This document shows positions 16,654 through 25,665 of a stretch of DNA of 64,000 bases, piece after piece. The DNA lies in assembly GCF_000820145.1 (NCBI RefSeq), contig NZ_CDBW01000012.1, positions 1-64,000 of the forward strand. The letters run 5' to 3'. Source of the stretch: Aeromonas sobria. GTDB taxonomy: Bacteria > Pseudomonadota > Gammaproteobacteria > Enterobacterales > Aeromonadaceae. The position numbers and the translations under genes are program-made. The notes below the pieces were generated by a model that ran no database searches, was not told where the DNA came from, and saw nothing but the letters and a program-made list of their open reading frames with translations. Within the stretch, counting starts at the first letter, position 1. Each line of letters starts with the position of its first letter.

Positions 16654-17991
16654 ATGAAACGTCTCCGTCCCTTGGTAGTGCAGGCTACCAATTGGGAACC
16701 CCCGGTTCCCCGCAAACATTTTTATGCGATGCTGATGCTGACAGCCATGACGCTGTCGGCAGTGGCATTATTGCCAGCGCCAGGTGACATCCTGGAGCGG
16801 CCGCTGCGTCTTGAGTTGCCCATTGATACCGCCGGTACGGCAACCAATGAAAACAACACCGACTTTAACGAAATCCCTGATCATGAGCTGGTGGATCAGA
16901 GTGCGCCGGATGACGATATCCCGGTCGATGCCACTCCCCAGTGGCAGGATTATCGGGTGCGTAATGGCGAAAACCTGACCGCTATCTTCAACAACCTCGG
17001 GCTCTCTACCACCACCCTCTACAAGGTGCTGGATGCAGACAACAAGAACCATTTGGCGCGGCTCAAGCCGGGACAGAATATCGAGCTGTTGATTGATCAG
17101 GACAATATCCTGCAGCAACTGAAGATCCGCCTGAATATCAAGCAGACCCTGGTGATGGAACGTGGGGGCGAGGCGTATAGCTCCACCATGATCAACGAGA
17201 AGGTGGAGTGGCAACCGCAGCGTTACAACGGTTTGATCAACGGTAGCTTCTATGTCAGTGCCCGCAATGCAGGCATCCCGGCCAACCATATCCAGAAGAT
17301 TGCCAACCTGTTCCAGTGGCGGATGAATTTTGCCAAAGATTTGCAAAAGGGCGACACGTTCAAGGTACTGGTGCGCCAGGAGACGGTAGAAGGAAAGAGC
17401 ACTGGCAATAGTCAGCTGTTGGGGGTGGAAGTGACCAGCCAGGGCCAGAGTACCTCGGCGTGGCTCTCGGAAGACGGTAACTATTACGATGCTCAGGGCA
17501 ACAGTCTGGAGCGTGGTTTCCGCCGTTATCCGACTCATAGCCGCTACCGGATCAGCTCCAACTTCAACCCGGCGCGTAAACATCCTGTGACCGGCGCTAT
17601 TCGTCCGCATGAAGGGACTGACTTTGCCTTGCCGGTGGGTACGCCGGTATTGGCTACCGGTGATGGTGTCGTCCAGAAGGCGACCAGACACCCGCTGGCG
17701 GGTACCTATGTTGTTATCAAGCATGGTCGCACCTTGGCGACCCGCTATCTGCATCTGAGCAAGCTGCTGGTCAAGCCGGGGCAACGGGTGAAGATGGGCG
17801 ACAAGATTGGCCTCTCCGGGAACACTGGCCGTTCTACCGGTGCGCACCTGCATTATGAGTTGCGCATCAATAACCGTCCGGTCAATGCCATGACCGCCAA
17901 ACTGCCGATGGCTGAGCCCTTGAGTGGCAAGGAGCGTCGTCAGTTCTTCGCTAAAGTGAAGAGTTATCGCAAGGAGCTGGCAGCTGGCTGA
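16654..17991 (+). CDS. mepM: Murein DD-endopeptidase, M23 family (MepM-like)
   Basis: A 445-residue envelope protein. A membrane anchor or signal lies at about 23-42. A LysM/OapA-like segment (DYRVRNGENLTAIFNNLGLS, about 99-118) and a middle domain follow. The zinc peptidase M23 domain (about 300-420) has HEGTDFA (H319, D323) and HLHYE (H398, H400), the complete metal and catalytic set of LytM enzymes. In E. coli, MepM cleaves D-Ala-mDAP crosslinks to allow cell-wall growth. In E. coli, mepM is next to znuA; here it is 3 kb from znuA on the same side, with the Lap-like genes between. A strong terminator follows. Confidence 0.9.
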   Translation: MKRLRPLVVQATNWEPPVPRKHFYAMLMLTAMTLSAVALLPAPGDILERPLRLELPIDTAGTATNENNTDFNEIPDHELVDQSAPDDDIPVDATPQWQDYRVRNGENLTAIFNNLGLSTTTLYKVLDADNKNHLARLKPGQNIELLIDQDNILQQLKIRLNIKQTLVMERGGEAYSSTMINEKVEWQPQRYNGLINGSFYVSARNAGIPANHIQKIANLFQWRMNFAKDLQKGDTFKVLVRQETVEGKSTGNSQLLGVEVTSQGQSTSAWLSEDGNYYDAQGNSLERGFRRYPTHSRYRISSNFNPARKHPVTGAIRPHEGTDFALPVGTPVLATGDGVVQKATRHPLAGTYVVIKHGRTLATRYLHLSKLLVKPGQRVKMGDKIGLSGNTGRSTGAHLHYELRINNRPVNAMTAKLPMAEPLSGKERRQFFAKVKSYRKELAAG

Positions 17992-18017
17992 TGCTGAGTA
18001 AGCCATCCTGATATAGA

Positions 18018-18047
18018 AAGGCCCCGCCAGACTGGCGGGGCCTTTTT
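18018..18047 (+). terminator. Terminator of the M23 gene
   Basis: AAGGCCCCGCCAG (18018-18030) and CTGGCGGGGCCTT (18032-18044) form a 13-bp stem closed by one or a few bases, followed by T residues. It may act on both strands, serving the convergent dehydrogenase gene. Confidence 0.9.
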
Positions 18048-18069
18048 ACATGGGTAGCAACCGGCAGGG

Positions 18070-19014
18070 TCAGTAACCCTTGTCGAAGTCGATCTTGCTA
18101 TCCAGCGGTTGCCCATCGATAAAGCGGATGTAATTGCGAATAAAAATCTGGGCGACATCCTCTGGAAAACTGTAACCACTGTTGTGGGGGGTGACGATGA
18201 GGTTGGGCTGGCCCCACAGTGGGCTGTCGGCGGGCAGGGGCTCTTGCTCAAACACATCCAGCACTGCCATCGCCAGCTTGCCGGTACGCAGGGCGGTGAG
18301 CAGATCGCCGGAGTGAACAGCGCTGCCACGACCGACGTTGAACAGGATGGCGCCGGGTTTGAAGTGTTCGAAGCGGGCGGCATTGAACAGATGGCGGGTA
18401 TCGCGGGTGGCAGGCAGCACGCTGACAATGACATCGGCTTGGGCCAGCATCTTGTTGAGCGCAGGCAGTTGATAAACCTGATCAAAACCGGCTCGCTCCC
18501 GGCCGCTACGGCTGATGCCCAGTACCTTCATGCCAAAATGTTTGCCGGTGTGGGCAATATGCTGGCCAATGCTACCGGTACCCAGGATTAACATCGTGCG
18601 GCCTTTGAGTCCCTGATAGGGGTGGCTTTGCCACAGGCGTTGCTTTTGCTGCTCCCGATAAACGGGCATTTGGCGCATCAGGCTGAGCAGATGGCCAAAA
18701 ACATATTCGCTCATCAACGGGCCGAAGATACCGCGCACATTGGTGAGCTGATAGTCGCGGCGACTGTCGGGATCGAGCAGTACATCGACTCCGGCGTAGG
18801 TGGACTGCAACCAGCTCAACTTGCTGGCCTTGGGCAGCAGCGGTTTGGCGCGGGCTGGCTCTGCCATCAGAATGTGAGCCTCACCAATCAGTTTTTCGGC
18901 ATCGAGCTGATTGTTGGCCTGCAGAATACGCAGATGGGGCAGATTGGCTGCCTTGAGCAGACGTTCGTAGTGAGCATTATCCTGGCTGAGCAAAAGAAGG
19001 GTACGTTGGCTCAT
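18070..19014 (-). CDS. D-2-hydroxyacid dehydrogenase
   Basis: A 314-residue NAD(P)-dependent oxidoreductase. The nucleotide-binding motif is LGTGSIGQHIA. The catalytic trio is visible: arginine in LPATRDTRH, glutamate in FEQEPLP and histidine in TPHNSGYS. This group reduces 2-keto acids such as glyoxylate, hydroxypyruvate or 2-ketoisocaproate; the actual substrate cannot be told. The ATG at 19014 has an AAGGAAC site; the ORF extends to 19083 without one. Confidence 0.88.
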   Translation of the reverse strand: MSQRTLLLLSQDNAHYERLLKAANLPHLRILQANNQLDAEKLIGEAHILMAEPARAKPLLPKASKLSWLQSTYAGVDVLLDPDSRRDYQLTNVRGIFGPLMSEYVFGHLLSLMRQMPVYREQQKQRLWQSHPYQGLKGRTMLILGTGSIGQHIAHTGKHFGMKVLGISRSGRERAGFDQVYQLPALNKMLAQADVIVSVLPATRDTRHLFNAARFEHFKPGAILFNVGRGSAVHSGDLLTALRTGKLAMAVLDVFEQEPLPADSPLWGQPNLIVTPHNSGYSFPEDVAQIFIRNYIRFIDGQPLDSKIDFDKGY

Positions 19015-19176
19015 ACTCTTGTTCCTTATCAGAATTTGCGGCGCAACAAGATGCCGCTCTCGCCCCATCTTACCTGACTTCATATCGCAACATTGCTGAC
19101 CAAGGCGCTTTTTCGTTTTCGCCGCGCCCCTCGTGGGCTACAATCTGCCCCACATTTTGCAAAGGATCCGACTCCA

Positions 19177-19758
19177 GTGTTTGGTGACAAGTTTTATAAG
19201 CGACTGGCCGAGCTACAGCCTTGGCAACAGACCGTCTACACCCTGGCGCTGGCAGAGCGCATGTACCCCAACTATGCCCTGTTCTGTCAGGCCTCCGGCT
19301 TTGGCAATGCAGGCGCCTTCCGGCACTCGCTGGATCAGCTGTGGGCATACCTCACCGTCAAGGGATCCCGGGTCAATCTGGGGGCCATTCTGGAAGAGTT
19401 CGAAACCCATATTCCGGATCCCCGCAAGTTTGAATCCTACGGCGCCTATCCTGCGCTGGATGCTTGTGTCGCACTGGGTTGCGCTTACAGCTCTGTGATC
19501 TGCCGGATCGGTGAAGAGGCCTTTGATGCCAGCCATGCTTCGGTCGGCACGGTTGCCGGTTTTATCGAGCTATTGGAAGAGCGAGATCTGACCGAAGAGG
19601 AGCTCTACGAACACGAGTACATGGAGGCCGAGCTGGAATTCCAGGTTGAGCTGCTCAAGCGGGTGGCCCACGAACGCGATAGCGATCGTATCCTGGCGAT
19701 CAAGGTGTTTGCCGCTCAGGATGGCGTCTCCAACATCGGGATCAGTCTGGAAGAGTAA
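19177..19758 (+). CDS. yjaG: DUF416 family protein (YjaG-like)
   Basis: A 193-residue cytoplasmic protein of the DUF416/YjaG family, recognised from MYPNYALFCQASGFG near the start, YPALDACVALG in the middle and the ending SNIGISLEE. The function of YjaG is not established. I chose GTG at 19177 (first residues VFGDKFYKRL), preceded by AAAGGA; the ORF is open from 19093 but its N-terminal part does not resemble the family. Confidence 0.85.
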   Translation: MFGDKFYKRLAELQPWQQTVYTLALAERMYPNYALFCQASGFGNAGAFRHSLDQLWAYLTVKGSRVNLGAILEEFETHIPDPRKFESYGAYPALDACVALGCAYSSVICRIGEEAFDASHASVGTVAGFIELLEERDLTEEELYEHEYMEAELEFQVELLKRVAHERDSDRILAIKVFAAQDGVSNIGISLEE

Positions 19759-19778
19759 TTTTCAGCGCGACCTGATAC

Positions 19779-19807
19779 CAAAAAGCTCCCGAACGGGAGC
19801 TTTTTTT
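19779..19807 (+). terminator. Terminator, possibly bidirectional
   Basis: AAAAAGCTCCCG and CGGGAGCTTTTTTT form a stem of at least 8 GC-rich or mixed pairs with a short loop. It lies between the convergent DUF416 and MarR genes and has A and T tracts on both sides. Confidence 0.85.
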
Positions 19808-19832
19808 ATGCCTGAACAAGGTGCTCTGCTTA

Positions 19833-20306
19833 CTACTCTTCGGTGAGCGATCTGACGCTCAGCACGGGGGCGGCATCGATTTCATCGGCATTCATCATGA
19901 CGGAGATCCGCTGTAGTGAAGAGAGCAGCAGACTTTGTTCCCAGGCTTCGAGAGCATGAAATCGCTGGACGAAACGCTCCTGCAGTGGTGTCGGTGCCTG
20001 GGCCAGTAGCACACGACCGGCATCAGTCAGGGTGGCATGCACTTTGCGTTTGTCGGTCTCGCTGCGAATACGCTGCACCAGCTGACGGTTTTCCAGGCGA
20101 TCCATGATGGTGGTGGCGGTGGCCTGGCTCATATTGGTGTGATCTGCCAGTTGCCGCATGGAGATCTGCCCCAGCTCATTTATTCCTTTGAGCAATAACA
20201 GTTGGGGTGAGGTGAGGCCAGCTTCTTTGATCAAGCGCTTGGAGTGCATATCGATAGCTCGAATAATCTGGCGCAGCGCAACCAGCACTTCATCATGTTT
20301 TTCCAT
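19833..20306 (-). CDS. MarR-family regulator, CosR/EctR-like
   Basis: A 157-residue MarR protein. The winged helix has ISMRQLADHTNMSQATATTI as recognition region and DKRKVHATLT as wing. It diverges from an unknown gene plus a BCCT compatible-solute transporter. In Vibrio, the MarR-type repressor CosR sits beside a BCCT gene and represses osmolyte genes at low salt; the EctR group is similar. I infer the same role from sequence type and position. The ATG at 20306 is chosen; a TTG at 20363 would add 19 residues, and neither has a good ribosome binding site. Confidence 0.8.
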   Translation of the reverse strand: MEKHDEVLVALRQIIRAIDMHSKRLIKEAGLTSPQLLLLKGINELGQISMRQLADHTNMSQATATTIMDRLENRQLVQRIRSETDKRKVHATLTDAGRVLLAQAPTPLQERFVQRFHALEAWEQSLLLSSLQRISVMMNADEIDAAPVLSVRSLTEE

Positions 20307-20466
20307 GGGTTCTGAATCATTGCGGGGATTGAAAGGAGCAAAATTTTGCTCCTGACCGATCAAAAGGTCAATGTCGTTATTACTCTAATGGTTTATGTTC
20401 AAAGTGATTTTGTGTTAGGTTAGCCGACTCTTCGCAGTGTTAGACCTGACATTTTAGGAATAAACC

Positions 20467-20994
20467 ATGATGAACGAGCTTGATATGAAGGCCCTGGTTA
20501 ATGGGTTGAAAATAGTAAGAGTTCGCTATGAACTGCCAGATACCTCGGCTTTTGTACGCTATCAACCCGCTTATGAAGAAGATCCCAACACCCTGAAGGT
20601 ACACCACTACGATGGTGAACTGCCGCTCTCCTGTAGTGAGACAGGTCATTTCAACCTAAAGGAGTTGGTGAACGAATTACGCTATGCCTATGTGCTGGTT
20701 CACCTCTTTCCTGACGAGAGTGCGATGAACTTCTACCTGACCGGTCTTGATACCGGACTGGCCCAACTGGAGTTTATCGGTGGCTCTTATGACTTCAACC
20801 GGCTCTGGATCACCAGTGGCATCTCCAATGTCGGCGTGCCGATGGCCATTTTCCTCGGCAAGCGCCATGCAGTGAATGGCCAGCCTTCGGTCACCCTGGT
20901 GGATCATCGTGAGCTGGCCACCGGCAAGCTGGTCTATCGCGCCATTGGTGGTGCCGGTGATCATGTGGGTGAAGAGTTTTTCAACAACGACTAA
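20467..20994 (+). CDS. Protein of unknown function, co-transcribed with BCCT transporter
   Basis: A 175-residue soluble protein I do not recognise. It has no signal peptide or membrane segment. A first half with YELPDTSAFVRYQPAYEED and a second half rich in Gly and hydrophobic strands suggest an alpha/beta or beta-rich fold. An AGGAA site precedes the ATG. It ends 9 nt before the BCCT gene and diverges from the MarR gene, so it belongs to the presumed osmotic-response unit and may be an accessory or regulatory partner of the transporter. Confidence 0.75.
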   Translation: MMNELDMKALVNGLKIVRVRYELPDTSAFVRYQPAYEEDPNTLKVHHYDGELPLSCSETGHFNLKELVNELRYAYVLVHLFPDESAMNFYLTGLDTGLAQLEFIGGSYDFNRLWITSGISNVGVPMAIFLGKRHAVNGQPSVTLVDHRELATGKLVYRAIGGAGDHVGEEFFNND

Positions 20995-21003
20995 GGAGGC
21001 CTG

Positions 21004-22602
21004 ATGATAGCAACCAAGGGGCTACTAAAAGGCCTCAACCCCACTATGGCCATGACGGCCCTCACCGTGATCACTCTGTTTCTGCTGTTTGGCGTATTTG
21101 TTCCCGAGACCGCTGCGACCTGGTTCACCGGTGCCAAGGACCAGATTATTGCCGGGTTCAAGTGGTACTACATTTTGCTGGTCGCCCTGTTCCTGTTCTT
21201 CGCTATCTACCTGATGTTCAGCCGTTTTGGCAGCATCCGGTTGGGTGACGACGACCAGGTACCGGAGTTCGGTTACTTTGCCTGGTTCTCCATGCTCTTT
21301 AGTGCCGGTATGGGGATTGGTCTGGTGTTCTGGAGCATTGCCGAGCCAATGAACCACCTGCAGGGCAATCCCTTTATCACCGAAGGAATGACACCCGAGG
21401 CGGCCCAGGTCGCCATGCGCCTCACCTTCTTTCATTGGGGGCTGCACCCTTGGGCCATCTATGTGATCGTTGGCCTGTCGCTGGCCTTCTTCAGTTATCG
21501 CCGCAAGTTACCACTGGCGATCCGCTCGGTGCTCTACCCGATCCTCGGCGATCGCATTTACGGCTTCTGGGGCCATGCAGCCGACGTACTGGCGGTGTTT
21601 GGTACTGTATTCGGAGTGGCGACCTCTCTTGGCCTTGGCGTGGCACAGATGAATACCGGTCTGAATCAGATGTTTGGCATGGCGGTATCGCAGTCGAACC
21701 AGCTTTGGTTGATTGGCGGGATCAGCCTGATCGCCACTCTGTCGGCGGTGTCTGGTGTGGGGCGCGGGGTCAAGCTGCTCTCCGAGCTCAACATCTGGCT
21801 GAGCGTGTTCGTCCTGGCGCTCTTTCTGGTGCTGGGGCCCACAATTTATATCCTCAACTCCTATGTGCAGAACATCGGTGATTACCTGCAAAACATCGTC
21901 AAATTGAGCTTCTGGACCAACTCAGAAGCCAACGGCACCTCGGCCTGGCAATCGAGCTGGACGGCGTTTTACTGGGGTTGGTGGATCGCTTGGGCACCGT
22001 TTGTCGGCATGTTTATTGCCCGCATTTCCAAGGGGCGAACCATTCGTGAGTTCGTGCTCGGCGTGTTGTTGGTGCCTTCATTGCTTGGCATGTTCTGGCT
22101 TACCGTATTCGGCGGTACGGCGATGAATCTGGAGCTGTTTGGCGGTGGCGGTGTGGTCGCTGCGGTCAATCAGGATGTCACCTTGGCGCTCTATCAGACG
22201 GTCGAGCTGCTGCACTGGGGGACCTTGGGCTGGATTGCCAAAGGGGTGCTGACTTTACTGATTTGTACCTACTTCATTACCTCCAGTGACTCGGGCACCC
22301 TGGTCATCACCACCTTGCTCTCCATTGGCGATCAGGATCCACCTGTGTTGCATCGGGCAATCTGGGGTTTGGGGCAGGGGCTGGTCGCGGCCATTTTGCT
22401 GCTCTCTGGTGGATTGGCGGCCCTGCAGGCGGCCAGTATTATCGCCGCGTTGCCTTTTTCGGTGATCATGCTGGCGATGTGTTACTCGCTGATGTTGGGG
22501 CTCAAGCAGGAGAGCCAGCGCCAGTTTGAGTACCGCCAGAATCTGAAACGCCACGATGGCTCATCCCATATGAGCCTGCTGGATCGTATTGGTCCAGCAT
22601 AA
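21004..22602 (+). CDS. BCCT-family betaine/carnitine/choline transporter
   Basis: A 532-residue inner-membrane protein with about 12 segments. The BCCT hallmarks are present: MGIGLVFWSIAEPMNH (about residues 101-116) and FYWGWWIAWAPFVGMFIARI (about 322-341), with the tryptophan cage for quaternary ammonium groups. These sodium- or proton-coupled carriers import glycine betaine or choline under osmotic stress. An AAGGAGG site overlaps the stop of the preceding gene. The C-terminal tail is short, so it resembles OpuD rather than BetT with its long regulatory tail. Confidence 0.92.
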   Translation: MIATKGLLKGLNPTMAMTALTVITLFLLFGVFVPETAATWFTGAKDQIIAGFKWYYILLVALFLFFAIYLMFSRFGSIRLGDDDQVPEFGYFAWFSMLFSAGMGIGLVFWSIAEPMNHLQGNPFITEGMTPEAAQVAMRLTFFHWGLHPWAIYVIVGLSLAFFSYRRKLPLAIRSVLYPILGDRIYGFWGHAADVLAVFGTVFGVATSLGLGVAQMNTGLNQMFGMAVSQSNQLWLIGGISLIATLSAVSGVGRGVKLLSELNIWLSVFVLALFLVLGPTIYILNSYVQNIGDYLQNIVKLSFWTNSEANGTSAWQSSWTAFYWGWWIAWAPFVGMFIARISKGRTIREFVLGVLLVPSLLGMFWLTVFGGTAMNLELFGGGGVVAAVNQDVTLALYQTVELLHWGTLGWIAKGVLTLLICTYFITSSDSGTLVITTLLSIGDQDPPVLHRAIWGLGQGLVAAILLLSGGLAALQAASIIAALPFSVIMLAMCYSLMLGLKQESQRQFEYRQNLKRHDGSSHMSLLDRIGPA

Positions 22603-22655
22603 CGGCAGCACCAAGGGGCGCCTCTTCATATGTAAACGTGAGATGTAAACCTGGA

Positions 22656-22712
22656 TGCAAAACGGCCGCCCTGGCGATGCTCTTCTTGCGGAGCTCATCA
22701 TCAGGGCGGCCG
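22656..22712 (-). terminator. Long hairpin terminator of cca
   Basis: CGGCCGCCCTG (22663-22673) pairs perfectly with CAGGGCGGCCG (22702-22712). The loop of 28 bases has further GATG/CATC and GCTC/GAGC pairing. On the minus strand the stem is followed by TTTT, and it lies just after the cca stop. Confidence 0.65.
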
Positions 22713-22730
22713 TCTGTTATGGGGCCGATG

Positions 22731-23969
22731 TTACTCTTCGATAAAGGTCCACTCATCCTTGACCCGACTGATGGCATCGGTGCGTTTTTTGGCCAGCTGC
22801 TCCTTGATCTCTTCCCCTTTAAAACCGGCGGCCACTATCTCTTTCACCGGCACCGCTTGAGCGGCGGCCAGCGCCTCGGCCACATAATCGGGTTCGGCGT
22901 AGACCCGCTCCTCAAAACCGGTGCGACCATGGAAGTCGGCGCGGCAGGTATCAAGTAACTGCGCAAAACGCTCCGGTCTGCGCCAGGCGTCGGCTTTGTC
23001 GAACACCTTGAGCAGGGTGGCGGGTTTTAGCTCAAAGGCGATGTGGAGCTGGGTGTGCAGATCGCTTACCAGCAGCGCCAGATCCCGGCACTCGTTGGGT
23101 ACCCGGAACCGCTCGCACAAGGCGCGGATCAGTGGCAGCCCCTTCTGGCCGTGACCATGATGGCTTGGCCAGAACTCTTTGGGGGTGATCCCCTTGCCAA
23201 GGTCGTGGCAGAGGGCGGCAAAGCGCACCGTCAGCTCGGGGGAGATCCGGCACGCCTGATCCAGCACCATCAGGGTATGGATGCCGGTGTCGATCTCCGG
23301 GTGCCACTTGGCTGGCGCGGGGACGCCAAACAGCGCATCAAGCTCGGGGAACAGCGCCTTGAGGGCGCCGCACTGGCGCAGCACCTCGAAGAAGATCTGC
23401 GGGGTCGGTCCCAGCAGCACTTTTTCCAGCTCCTTCCAGACCCGCTCCGGAGTAAGGTGGGCCAGCTCGCCAGCGGCCGTCATCTCGCTCATCAGGGCAA
23501 GGGTTTGTGGCGCGATGGTAAAGCCCTGAGCGTGGAAGCGGGCAGCGAAGCGGGCGACCCGCAGGATGCGCAACGGGTCTTCGGCAAAGGCGGGGGAGAC
23601 GTGGCGCAGCAGCCGTTTTTCCAAATCCTCAATACCACCGTAGGGATCATGGAGCTGGCCCTGATCATCTTCGGCGATGGCGTTGATGGTGAGGTCCCGG
23701 CGCAGCAGATCCTGTTCCAGGGTCACATTGGGGGCGGCATGGCAGACAAAACCGGTATAGCCTTGCCCCTGTTTGCGTTCGGTGCGGGCGAGAGCATACT
23801 CCTGCTGGGTTTTGGGGTGAAGAAACACCGGGAAGTCGCGACCGACCTGGGTAAAGCCCAGCGCCAGCATCTGCTCTACGGTGGCGCCAACCACCAGATG
23901 ATCCCTGTCGCCCTGCGGCAATCCCAGCAGGCGATCCCGCACTGCGCCCCCAACCAGATAAGTCTGCAA
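22731..23969 (-). CDS. cca: Multifunctional CCA tRNA nucleotidyltransferase
   Basis: A 412-residue enzyme, the same length as E. coli Cca, that adds or repairs the 3' CCA of tRNA. The class II nucleotidyltransferase motif has VGGAVRD (6-12) and metal-binding DRD (about 21-23), followed by [10 protein letters not shown] and [18 protein letters not shown]-terminal HD domain (CHDLGKG) gives phosphatase and phosphodiesterase activity. The TTG start at 23969 has GGGAGA upstream; the longer ORF from 24041 adds 24 residues not seen in the family. Confidence 0.93.
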   Translation of the reverse strand: MQTYLVGGAVRDRLLGLPQGDRDHLVVGATVEQMLALGFTQVGRDFPVFLHPKTQQEYALARTERKQGQGYTGFVCHAAPNVTLEQDLLRRDLTINAIAEDDQGQLHDPYGGIEDLEKRLLRHVSPAFAEDPLRILRVARFAARFHAQGFTIAPQTLALMSEMTAAGELAHLTPERVWKELEKVLLGPTPQIFFEVLRQCGALKALFPELDALFGVPAPAKWHPEIDTGIHTLMVLDQACRISPELTVRFAALCHDLGKGITPKEFWPSHHGHGQKGLPLIRALCERFRVPNECRDLALLVSDLHTQLHIAFELKPATLLKVFDKADAWRRPERFAQLLDTCRADFHGRTGFEERVYAEPDYVAEALAAAQAVPVKEIVAAGFKGEEIKEQLAKKRTDAISRVKDEWTFIEE

Positions 23970-24206
23970 ACCGTCTCTCCCGTCAACAATCGTGGGGCCG
24001 AGTATATCGTCTTTGTTACAGCTTTGCTGCCTGACCACCACCTGCCCGCAGCGCCAGTCAGCGCGGCTTTGACTTGGGCGGGACGAGGCCTTACGCTGCC
24101 GCCCCAGACAGCTGGCGCTGTGCTGTGGGATTGCGTTATGCCCGAGCAGGCCAGATGAGCCGAAGGAACCGCAGAGTTCCCCTTATATCAACGACATGAG
24201 AACAAC

Positions 24207-25259
24207 GTGAATCAATCAACCTTCGCAAGCCGGGTGCTGGAGTGGTACCAGCTCCATGGCCGCAAGAGTCTGCCCTGGCAGCAGGAGAAGACCCCTTATC
24301 GGGTCTGGGTCTCGGAGATCATGCTGCAGCAGACTCAGGTCGCCACCGTGATCCCCTATTACCAGCGTTTTATGGCGCGCTTCCCCGATGTGGTGGCGCT
24401 GGCAGATGCCCCCGTCGATGAGGTGCTGCACCACTGGACCGGCCTTGGCTACTACGCCCGGGCCCGTAATTTGCACAAAGCGGCCCAGCAGATCCGCGAT
24501 CACCACCATGGCCTCTTTCCCGAGCAGTTTGACGAGGTGATGGCGCTGCCGGGGATTGGCCGCTCCACCGCTGGTGCCGTGCTGTCGCTCTCCCTCGGTC
24601 AGCCCCACGCCATTCTCGATGGTAACGTAAAGCGGGTGCTCACCCGCTGGCTGGCGCTGCCGGGTTGGCCCGGTCAGAAACAGGTAGAAAACGAGCTGTG
24701 GGAGATCGCCATCCGGTTAACTCCCAAGCTGGGCGTGGCGCACTACAACCAGGCGATGATGGATATCGGCGCCACCATCTGCACTCGCAGCAAGCCCGCC
24801 TGCGATCGCTGTCCGGTGCGGGCCGATTGCCAGGGCTTGTCGCAAGGCAACCCCACCGCCTACCCGAACAGCAAGCCCAAGAAGAGTATTCCTGCCCGCG
24901 ACGGCATCATGCTGCTGATCCGCCATGGCGATGAGCTGTTGCTGGAGAAGCGGCCGCCACAGGGGATCTGGGGCGGGCTCTACTGCTTCCCGCAGGTGGC
25001 CTCGCTGGCGGAGGTGGATGGTCTGCTGGCAAGTCTGGGGCTGGCGCACCACGGTTATCGGGAACTGGCCGGTTTTCGCCACACTTTCAGCCATTTCCAC
25101 CTCGATATTCAGCCTTTGCTGATCGAGATAGATAGCGCACCGGCGCTGCGGCTCATGGAAGGCGATCACCGACTCTGGTATAACTTACGCCATCCTGCCG
25201 AGGTAGGGTTGGCGGCCGCCACTGCCCGTCTGCTCGCCTATCCAGAGTTACAACAATAG
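24207..25259 (+). CDS. mutY: A/G-specific adenine DNA glycosylase MutY
   Basis: A 350-residue base-excision repair enzyme that removes adenine opposite 8-oxoguanine. The helix-hairpin-helix is around [13 protein letters not shown], the catalytic aspartate is in [11 protein letters not shown], and the 4Fe-4S cluster has C-x6-C-x2-C-x5-C starting at C192, the spacing of E. coli MutY. A C-terminal Nudix-like domain recognises 8-oxoG. The start is GTG. It leads the conserved mutY-yggX-mltC set; yggX begins 8 nt later. Confidence 0.96.
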   Translation: MNQSTFASRVLEWYQLHGRKSLPWQQEKTPYRVWVSEIMLQQTQVATVIPYYQRFMARFPDVVALADAPVDEVLHHWTGLGYYARARNLHKAAQQIRDHHHGLFPEQFDEVMALPGIGRSTAGAVLSLSLGQPHAILDGNVKRVLTRWLALPGWPGQKQVENELWEIAIRLTPKLGVAHYNQAMMDIGATICTRSKPACDRCPVRADCQGLSQGNPTAYPNSKPKKSIPARDGIMLLIRHGDELLLEKRPPQGIWGGLYCFPQVASLAEVDGLLASLGLAHHGYRELAGFRHTFSHFHLDIQPLLIEIDSAPALRLMEGDHRLWYNLRHPAEVGLAAATARLLAYPELQQ

Positions 25260-25267
25260 AGGTCAAC

Positions 25268-25540
25268 ATGAGCCGTACTGTATTTTGCCAACGCTTGAAA
25301 AAAGAGGGCCCGGGCCTGGATTTTCAACTCTATCCCGGTGAGCTCGGCAAGCGTATTTTTGACAATGTCAGCAAGGAAGCCTGGGCCGAATGGCAGAAGA
25401 AGCAGGTAATGCTGATCAACGAGAAGAAGCTCAACATGATGAATCTTGAGCATCGTCAGTTGCTGGAAAAAGAGATGGTCAGCTACCTGTTTGATGCCGG
25501 TGAAGTAGAGATCGACGGTTATACCCCTCCCAGCCAGTAA
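25268..25540 (+). CDS. yggX: Fe(2+)-trafficking/oxidative damage protein YggX
   Basis: A 90-residue YggX protein with the invariant start [13 protein letters not shown] (cysteine at residue 7) and [14 protein letters not shown]. It protects Fe-S clusters from oxidation and is thought to handle labile iron. It follows mutY by 8 nt, as in E. coli; co-transcription matches the need of MutY for an intact cluster. Confidence 0.96.
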   Translation: MSRTVFCQRLKKEGPGLDFQLYPGELGKRIFDNVSKEAWAEWQKKQVMLINEKKLNMMNLEHRQLLEKEMVSYLFDAGEVEIDGYTPPSQ

Positions 25541-25665
25541 GCCGTGCAGCTGTGATACATGTGAACAGGGGCAGGCATTGCCCCATGTGACTGTTGGCGA
25601 TGACACTTCTTCCAGTTTGCAATAAATGAATGATGGGCGGCGTGTCCGCCCGTTTTGAGGATCTT

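Noticed and set aside
16768..18006. 412-residue minus-strand frame opposite the M23 gene
   Set aside because: Antisense shadow; the M23 gene has all catalytic residues.
23043..24158. 371-residue plus-strand frame opposite cca
   Set aside because: Shadow of cca, and its end runs into the spacer before mutY with no ribosome binding site or motif.
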